56,944 nucleotides of DNA from Lachnospiraceae bacterium (GTDB lineage Bacteria > Bacillota > Clostridia > Lachnospirales > Lachnospiraceae), in contig JAAUZV010000015.1 in the NCBI GenBank assembly GCA_014804425.1, positions 181,770 to 238,713 on the forward strand, written 5' to 3'. Position numbers and translations under genes: made by a program. Below are positions 52,514 through 56,944 of this stretch, piece after piece. Position 1 is the first letter of the stretch, and every line of letters starts with the position of its first letter. Below the pieces are notes generated by a model. That model searched no databases. It was not told the DNA's origin and was given only the letters and a program-made list of their open reading frames with translations.

Positions 52514-53170
52514 ATGATTTTGAGTGAGATCAAATTGGAAGTTTGGGGAGATTTTGCATGTTTCTCTCGTCCAGAAAGTAAGGTGGAACGATTGACTTAT
52601 CCGGTGATTACGCCTTCCGCCGCAAGGGGAATTCTCAGTGCTATTTACTCAAAGCCTGTCGAGTTTTATTGGCAGGTAAAAAGGGTTGAAGTTCTTCATC
52701 CAATACGGTATATGAGTTTCAAGAAGAATGAAGTGATCAAATCTAAAATAAACAGGAAATTTTCTGTTGTAAATGTTGAAGACAACCGGACGCAGCGACA
52801 AAATGTTGTTCTAAAAGATGTGCGTTATCGAATTACTGCCAAAATCATAAAGCGTGAAACGTTCCTAGGTTCATTGGAGCAACTCTATGCGCAGGCAAGA
52901 CGTCGGATAGAGCAGGGAAAATGTTTCTTTCAGCCTTCGCTTGGGCTTCGTGAGTTTGTATGCTATTTTGGAGAGGCTACCAATTGTGCCCCAATTAATG
53001 AAACATTAGACTTGGGGATTATGCTATATGATGTATTTGACTTACATAAATTCGAAGTGACCGAAAAAGCGGAACCGTTTGTGACCTTGTTTCATGCGGA
53101 AATGAAAAATGGTGTTGTTGAAATTCCTGATTTTGACAGCGAATTTGTGTTAAAGCCGGAAAGGAGTTGA
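52514..53170 (+). CDS. cas5c: Cas5c, crRNA-processing Cascade subunit
   Basis: A 218-residue RAMP protein. In type I-C it cuts pre-crRNA at the repeat and stays on the 5' handle, replacing Cas6. Recognisable features are the N-terminal V-W-G-D-F-A-C-F-S-R-P-E, Y-P-V-I-T-P-S-A-A-R-G-I-L, H-P-I-R-Y-M-S-F-K-K-N-E-V and a G-L-R-E-F region. GGAGG at 52506-52510 is only 3 bases before this ATG; the TTG at 52520 has better spacing (9) and could be the true start. Confidence 0.94.
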   Translation: MILSEIKLEVWGDFACFSRPESKVERLTYPVITPSAARGILSAIYSKPVEFYWQVKRVEVLHPIRYMSFKKNEVIKSKINRKFSVVNVEDNRTQRQNVVLKDVRYRITAKIIKRETFLGSLEQLYAQARRRIEQGKCFFQPSLGLREFVCYFGEATNCAPINETLDLGIMLYDVFDLHKFEVTEKAEPFVTLFHAEMKNGVVEIPDFDSEFVLKPERS

Positions 53171-53173
53171 ATA

Positions 53174-54913
53174 ATGCTAGGTGAATTGTATCAATATGCA
53201 CTGGATCAAAAACTTGTCGTGCGACCAGGATTTAAGGGAAAAAACGTAAAATGCTATCTGTCTTTTGGAAAATCAGGAGAGTTTTTGGGAATTCAACCTG
53301 CACTGAAACCGGCAATGTGTCCTGATATCGGAAGTCTTGCAAACGGAACCACCAAAAGCAATGTTATTGTAGAAAAAGCGGAAGTTGTGTTGAATCTTCC
53401 TGATGATAACGGCAATTATAAGCGCAGACAGAAACATGATTTTTATATTTCCTCAATGAAAGAAGCAGCGCAGTATGACAATTTATTTGCGATAGCAATG
53501 AACTCTCTAGAGTTATATCTTGAACAAATCATTCAAGAATATTTAAGTCAAAAAGGAAAGCCAGGTGATATGATAGGTCTCATGGTGGGCGGCAAGGCTT
53601 TGGAGGAAAGTGATGATTATTTGGAATGGTGGGAAGAATTTCGTGGGAAGTTCGGAAAAACAAAAGCTAATGAAAATTGCAAAAAACGTTGTTTTATTAC
53701 AGGAGACTTAACTGTTCCAATGATTACCGTTCCTCCTGTTTCAGGACTTATTTCAGTCGGAGGACATACTAAAGGAGATGCGCTTATTTGCTTTGATAAA
53801 GATGCATATCGTTCTTATGGGTTTGAGCAGGCAGCAAATGCTACAGTGAGTGAATTTGCAATGACGGGCGTGAATGCAGCACTCGGGAAGTTGTTGGAAG
53901 ACAGCATACCGCTTGCTGGAGCGAAAAATATACACTGGTTTAGTAAAGAAGTGGAATATGATATTATCGAAGCACTGGAGTTCGATTTTGGTATTGAAGA
54001 GAAAACGGAAGATGACAGCGAAGAGCAAGAGGAGAATGTAATTGAAGATGAGCAAAGAATTAAATCTTTATATAATTTTCTATTTACCGCAGAACATCCT
54101 CAAAATCCACAAAACCGTTATTACATTATGTCAGTTAGCGGCGTAAATGGGCGGGTAATGATTCGAAGCTATGACGAAGGTAGCTATGAAGCACTTTATC
54201 ATAATATAAAAGTTTGGTATGACGATATTTTGATTTTGAATGTGGGTTATCCAAAACTTCGGCGCATTTATACAAGACTTCTAAAATATACCGAAAGTGA
54301 AAAAAAAGTATCAGAACGTATAGCCAAAGAATTAAGTGGAATGTCCCCTAAAATCGTTTTTTCTATTTTTCATAATACGCCCCTGCCTGATGATGCCGCA
54401 CGGCGAGCGTTGGCATATATCCGTTCAAAAATGTATGACTCGGAAGAAAAGCATCGAGTCATAGATGGGATAGCGTGTCAGATACTGAAAGCATGGTTGA
54501 ACAGAAAATGCAGAAAAGAAAAAAAGGAGGAATTTCAGGTGATGGAAAAATTAAACAAGAACAGTCCGTCAAAAGCATATCAAACAGGAAGACTGATTGC
54601 AGTCTATGTTGCCTTGCAGAATGCGGCACTTGGCGGAGTAAATTCAGGGGTGGCAGAAAAGTATTATTCGTCTGCCTGTACAACTCCTGCTTTAGTGGTT
54701 GGGAAATTAGCGCAGCTTTCACAATATCATTTATCTAAGCTGGGCGAGGGAGGAAAAGTGTTTTATAATAAAATGCTTCAGGAGATTGCAGTAAAGATTG
54801 GGACCGAAATACCCCGCACATATTCACTTGAAGAACAATCGCAATTTGCACTTGGGTATTATTTTCAAAATGCGGAAATTTATAATTCTAATAAAGAAAA
54901 GGAGGACAACTAA
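53174..54913 (+). CDS. cas8c: Cas8c (Csd1), large Cascade subunit
   Basis: A 579-residue subunit that recognises the PAM in type I-C Cascade. AAGGAG precedes the ATG, 3 bases after cas5c. The Csd1 features seen are the N-terminal Y-Q-Y-A-L-D-Q-K-L-V with V-N-K-gap-type strands and the middle segments G-R-V-M-I-R-S-Y and I-S-V-G-G-H. A small low-complexity acidic stretch (E-E-K-T-E-D-D-S-E-E-Q-E-E) lies near residue 280. Its last third contains a second start for Cas11c. The gene stops exactly where cas7 begins. Confidence 0.94.
   Translation: MLGELYQYALDQKLVVRPGFKGKNVKCYLSFGKSGEFLGIQPALKPAMCPDIGSLANGTTKSNVIVEKAEVVLNLPDDNGNYKRRQKHDFYISSMKEAAQYDNLFAIAMNSLELYLEQIIQEYLSQKGKPGDMIGLMVGGKALEESDDYLEWWEEFRGKFGKTKANENCKKRCFITGDLTVPMITVPPVSGLISVGGHTKGDALICFDKDAYRSYGFEQAANATVSEFAMTGVNAALGKLLEDSIPLAGAKNIHWFSKEVEYDIIEALEFDFGIEEKTEDDSEEQEENVIEDEQRIKSLYNFLFTAEHPQNPQNRYYIMSVSGVNGRVMIRSYDEGSYEALYHNIKVWYDDILILNVGYPKLRRIYTRLLKYTESEKKVSERIAKELSGMSPKIVFSIFHNTPLPDDAARRALAYIRSKMYDSEEKHRVIDGIACQILKAWLNRKCRKEKKEEFQVMEKLNKNSPSKAYQTGRLIAVYVALQNAALGGVNSGVAEKYYSSACTTPALVVGKLAQLSQYHLSKLGEGGKVFYNKMLQEIAVKIGTEIPRTYSLEEQSQFALGYYFQNAEIYNSNKEKEDN
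54542..54913 (+). CDS. cas11c: Cas11c, small subunit translated from within cas8c
   Basis: An in-frame internal start at ATG 54542 (offset 456 codons from the cas8c start) is preceded by AAAGGAGG at 54523-54530, a far stronger ribosome site than chance inside a gene, with spacing 11; GTG at 54539 is an alternative start with spacing 8. The product is 123 helical residues (begins M-E-K-L-N-K-N-S-P-S-K-A-Y-Q). That type I-C large-subunit genes encode Cas11 by internal translation is established; this shows the signal clearly. Confidence 0.8.
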   Translation: MEKLNKNSPSKAYQTGRLIAVYVALQNAALGGVNSGVAEKYYSSACTTPALVVGKLAQLSQYHLSKLGEGGKVFYNKMLQEIAVKIGTEIPRTYSLEEQSQFALGYYFQNAEIYNSNKEKEDN

Positions 54914-55906
54914 ATGGCAATAGCAAACAGATACGAGTTTATGTTTTTCATTCAATGTGTGAACGGGAATCCAAACGGAGATCCGGATATGGGAAATTCT
55001 CCAAGGGTTGACCCAGAAGACATGCGGGGGTACATAACAGATGTTGCAATCAAGCGTCGCATTAGAAATTATGTTCAGGCAGCTTATTCCCAGGACGAGG
55101 GGATGGCTATTATCATGCAAAGCGGTTCTAATATTAACAAATTTATAGCAAAGTCAAAAGAATTATCAGGAGTCGAAGTGACCGCCAAGGATAAAAAAAG
55201 TATTGAATCGGCGAGAAAATGTGCCTGTGCACAATTTTATGATGTACGGACATTTGGAGCAGTTTTGTCCACCGGACCGAATGCAGGACAAGTACGGGGA
55301 CCGGTACAGATTACTTTTGCAAAATCTATTGATCCGATCTTGCCGCTTGACATATCAATCACACGAATGTGTGTTGCAGAAGGAGACAAAGACAAGGACT
55401 TTGAGTATTATCAAGATTTAGAAGATAAAACCGCAGAGGATAAACTTAGAACAATGGGTAGAAAGCAGTTTATCCCATATGGATTGTATGAAGCACGTGG
55501 GTTTATAAGCGCAAATCTTGCGGAGGAAACTGGATTTGATGAGAAGGACTTAAAAATTCTTTTTGAGTCTATCTTGAATATGTACGAGCATGATCGTTCC
55601 GCGAGCAAGGGTGAGATGTCAGTTATCTCTCCATTAATTATATTTAAGCATGTCGGAACGGATAGTGATGAGACTCAAAGGATTCGTCAGTGCAAATTGG
55701 GGTGTGCAGCGGCACATAAATTGTTTGAAACTGTGTCAATATCTAAGAAAGAACATGTTCAACTACCAAGAGATTATACGGATTATGATTGCAAAGTAAA
55801 ACTTGCAGCAGTGCCAAAAGGGGTTGAAGTGGGTTTCCTGTGTGACCCCTATAGTGAAATTGTTTGGGGCAATATTCCGTCGGAAGCAGATTGGATTTAT
55901 ACTTAA
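54914..55906 (+). CDS. cas7c: Cas7c (Csd2), Cascade backbone subunit
   Basis: A 330-residue RAMP backbone protein that coats the crRNA. N-terminal Y-E-F-M-F-F-I-Q-C-V-N-G-N-P-N-G-D-P-D, then R-V-D-P-E-D-M-R-G-Y-I-T-D-V-A-I-K-R-R-I-R are hallmarks of Csd2, and T-G-P-N-A-G-Q-V-R-G-P-V-Q lies mid-protein. AAGGAGG precedes it across the cas8c stop. After its TAA at 55904-55906 the leader begins at once, with no cas4, cas1 or cas2. Confidence 0.96.
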   Translation: MAIANRYEFMFFIQCVNGNPNGDPDMGNSPRVDPEDMRGYITDVAIKRRIRNYVQAAYSQDEGMAIIMQSGSNINKFIAKSKELSGVEVTAKDKKSIESARKCACAQFYDVRTFGAVLSTGPNAGQVRGPVQITFAKSIDPILPLDISITRMCVAEGDKDKDFEYYQDLEDKTAEDKLRTMGRKQFIPYGLYEARGFISANLAEETGFDEKDLKILFESILNMYEHDRSASKGEMSVISPLIIFKHVGTDSDETQRIRQCKLGCAAAHKLFETVSISKKEHVQLPRDYTDYDCKVKLAAVPKGVEVGFLCDPYSEIVWGNIPSEADWIYT

Positions 55907-56084
55907 ACTGTTATGCGCGAACCACTATCACCCATTGTTTTCCGGGAGGATTCGTGCAAAAAAATACTGTTTGAACACAATATTTTTGCCTAAACAGAGA
56001 AATATCTTTGCGGAAATTATATTCAATTGTGTAATATGCTGATTGCACAGTAATACAGGGAAGATAAAATTGTATATAATTGCC
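55907..56084 (+). promoter_or_regulatory. CRISPR leader
   Basis: A 178-base AT-rich stretch between cas7 and the first repeat with no plausible ORF. A hairpin (TGCGCGAACC at 55914-55923 with GGATTCGTGCA at 55948-55958; 10 pairs, one bulge) lies at its start; the same position in other I-C loci often carries such an inverted repeat (inference). The array promoter should be near its 3' end: TATATAAT is at about 56072-56080. Confidence 0.7.
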
Positions 56085-56909
56085 GTCGCCCTCCACGCGA
56101 GGGCGTGAATTGAAACTTTTAAGAGTTTGAAAGATTGGAGGTGCAAAAAACGTCGCCCTCCACGCGAGGGCGTGAATTGAAACATTGTCATCGTCCACAT
56201 GCCGCTCTTTCATGTAAGTCGCCCTCCACGCGAGGGCGTGAATTGAAACTGTATAATTATTATTAATATATCCCTCTAAAGGCGTCGCCCTCCACGCGAG
56301 GGCGTGAATTGAAACTAATAGGGGCGAAGTTGTTCTATATATAGAATTTTGGTCGCCCTCCACGCGAGGGCGTGAATTGAAACAGACGAAGCGCAGGAGT
56401 ACATTGACGAGGCTTTTGTCGCCCTCCACGCGAGGGCGTGAATTGAAACTCTATACCACCAGCCATTTATCCATGCTTCACCGTCGCCCTCCACGCGAGG
56501 GCGTGAATTGAAACATTACATATCGCGTGGAACAGCTTGAAGAAAAAGTCGCCCTCCACGCGAGGGCGTGAATTGAAACTCCAAGATCAAACACATTCTG
56601 CAAACCCACATCAGTCGCCCTCCACGCGAGGGCGTGAATTGAAACGTGAATGGGCAAGTAATACCATTGGGAACTTTCTGTCGCCCTCCACGCGAGGGCG
56701 TGAATTGAAACAATTCCACTCTCCATAATCAAAACTTACTCCGCGTCGCCCTCCACGCGAGGGCGTGAATTGAAACAAAGGAAGAGGCGCTGGCAGCGGC
56801 ACAGAGGCTCAGTCGCCCTCCACGCGAGGGCGTGAATTGAAACAACGCGCAGGAAAGCGGAAATACAGACGGATTATGTCGCCCTCCACGCGAGGGCGTG
56901 AATTGAAAC
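56085..56909 (+). CRISPR. Type I-C CRISPR array, 13 identical 32-bp repeats, 12 complete spacers
   Basis: Repeats begin at 56085, 56152, 56218, 56284, 56352, 56418, 56483, 56548, 56614, 56680, 56745, 56812 and 56878. Each starts GTCGCCCTCC and ends GTGAATTGAAAC, with GCCCTC/GAGGGC as the hairpin; all read identical. Spacers are 33-36 bases. The ATTGAAAC end gives the + strand orientation, leader-proximal at 56085. The last 35 bases of the window are of spacer length, so the array may continue beyond it. Confidence 0.99.
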
Positions 56910-56944
56910 TTAACTATAGCTTTTCAAGCTATATGAAAAATCTG

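Noticed and set aside
55911-56800. ORFs running through the CRISPR array and leader
   Set aside because: They arise from the repeated unit itself; the translations are periodic repeats with no real gene signals.

Overview
The window looks like a chromosomal segment of an anaerobic, spore-forming Clostridia bacterium, most likely a Lachnospiraceae member. This is inferred from low-to-mid GC content, strong AGGAGG-type ribosome binding sites, a T-box controlling pheST, spore-associated cell-wall enzymes (SleB-like, SpoIID-like), an ATP-type PEP carboxykinase, and the order DUF512 / der / plsY / gpsA. No tRNA, rRNA, transposase or phage gene was recognised.

Layout. 1-6.2 kb: a truncated ORF end, a GNAT acetyltransferase, an M29-type aminopeptidase operon with an ArsR/DUF2087 regulator, a TetR-controlled ABC/FtsX exporter, and a convergent AP2-HNH-AP2 protein with a degenerate nuclease core. 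6.3-20.4 kb: a SleB-like hydrolase, thrC, pckA, a three-gene operon (AraC fusion regulator, divergent UvrA, nucleotidyltransferase-like protein), citrate synthase, a second divergent PEP carboxykinase and a Nudix hydrolase. 20.5-27.6 kb: a soluble PocR-chemoreceptor protein, a structured RNA that is a good 6S RNA candidate, a SpoIID-like protein, a YihY protein and an ABC/FtsX pair. 27.6-42.5 kb: T-box-pheS-pheT, an M18 aminopeptidase, queA, a long PRPP synthetase-like protein, DUF512-der-plsY-gpsA, a zinc-ribbon tail-anchored protein, a lipoprotein and metF. 42.6-50 kb: a MoxR/VWA pair, then a leftward four-gene ABC-2 operon that includes a 681-residue membrane protein with an N/Q/A/Y-rich repeat domain.

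50.2-56.9 kb: a type I-C CRISPR-Cas locus with its own promoter: cas3, cas5c, cas8c (containing an in-frame internal start for cas11c) and cas7c, followed directly by a leader and 13 identical 32-bp repeats. The adaptation genes cas4-cas1-cas2, which usually sit between cas7 and the array, are absent from that position. The locus is visibly more AT-rich than its neighbours, which suggests acquisition.

Several gene ends carry unusual clusters of near-perfect hairpins (16.2, 41.5 and 44.8 kb) and a perfect 30-bp palindrome (43.5 kb). The most interesting items are the adaptation-less I-C locus, the AraC-UvrA-nucleotidyltransferase operon, the low-complexity ABC-2 operon, the degenerate AP2-HNH protein and the nested hairpin elements.
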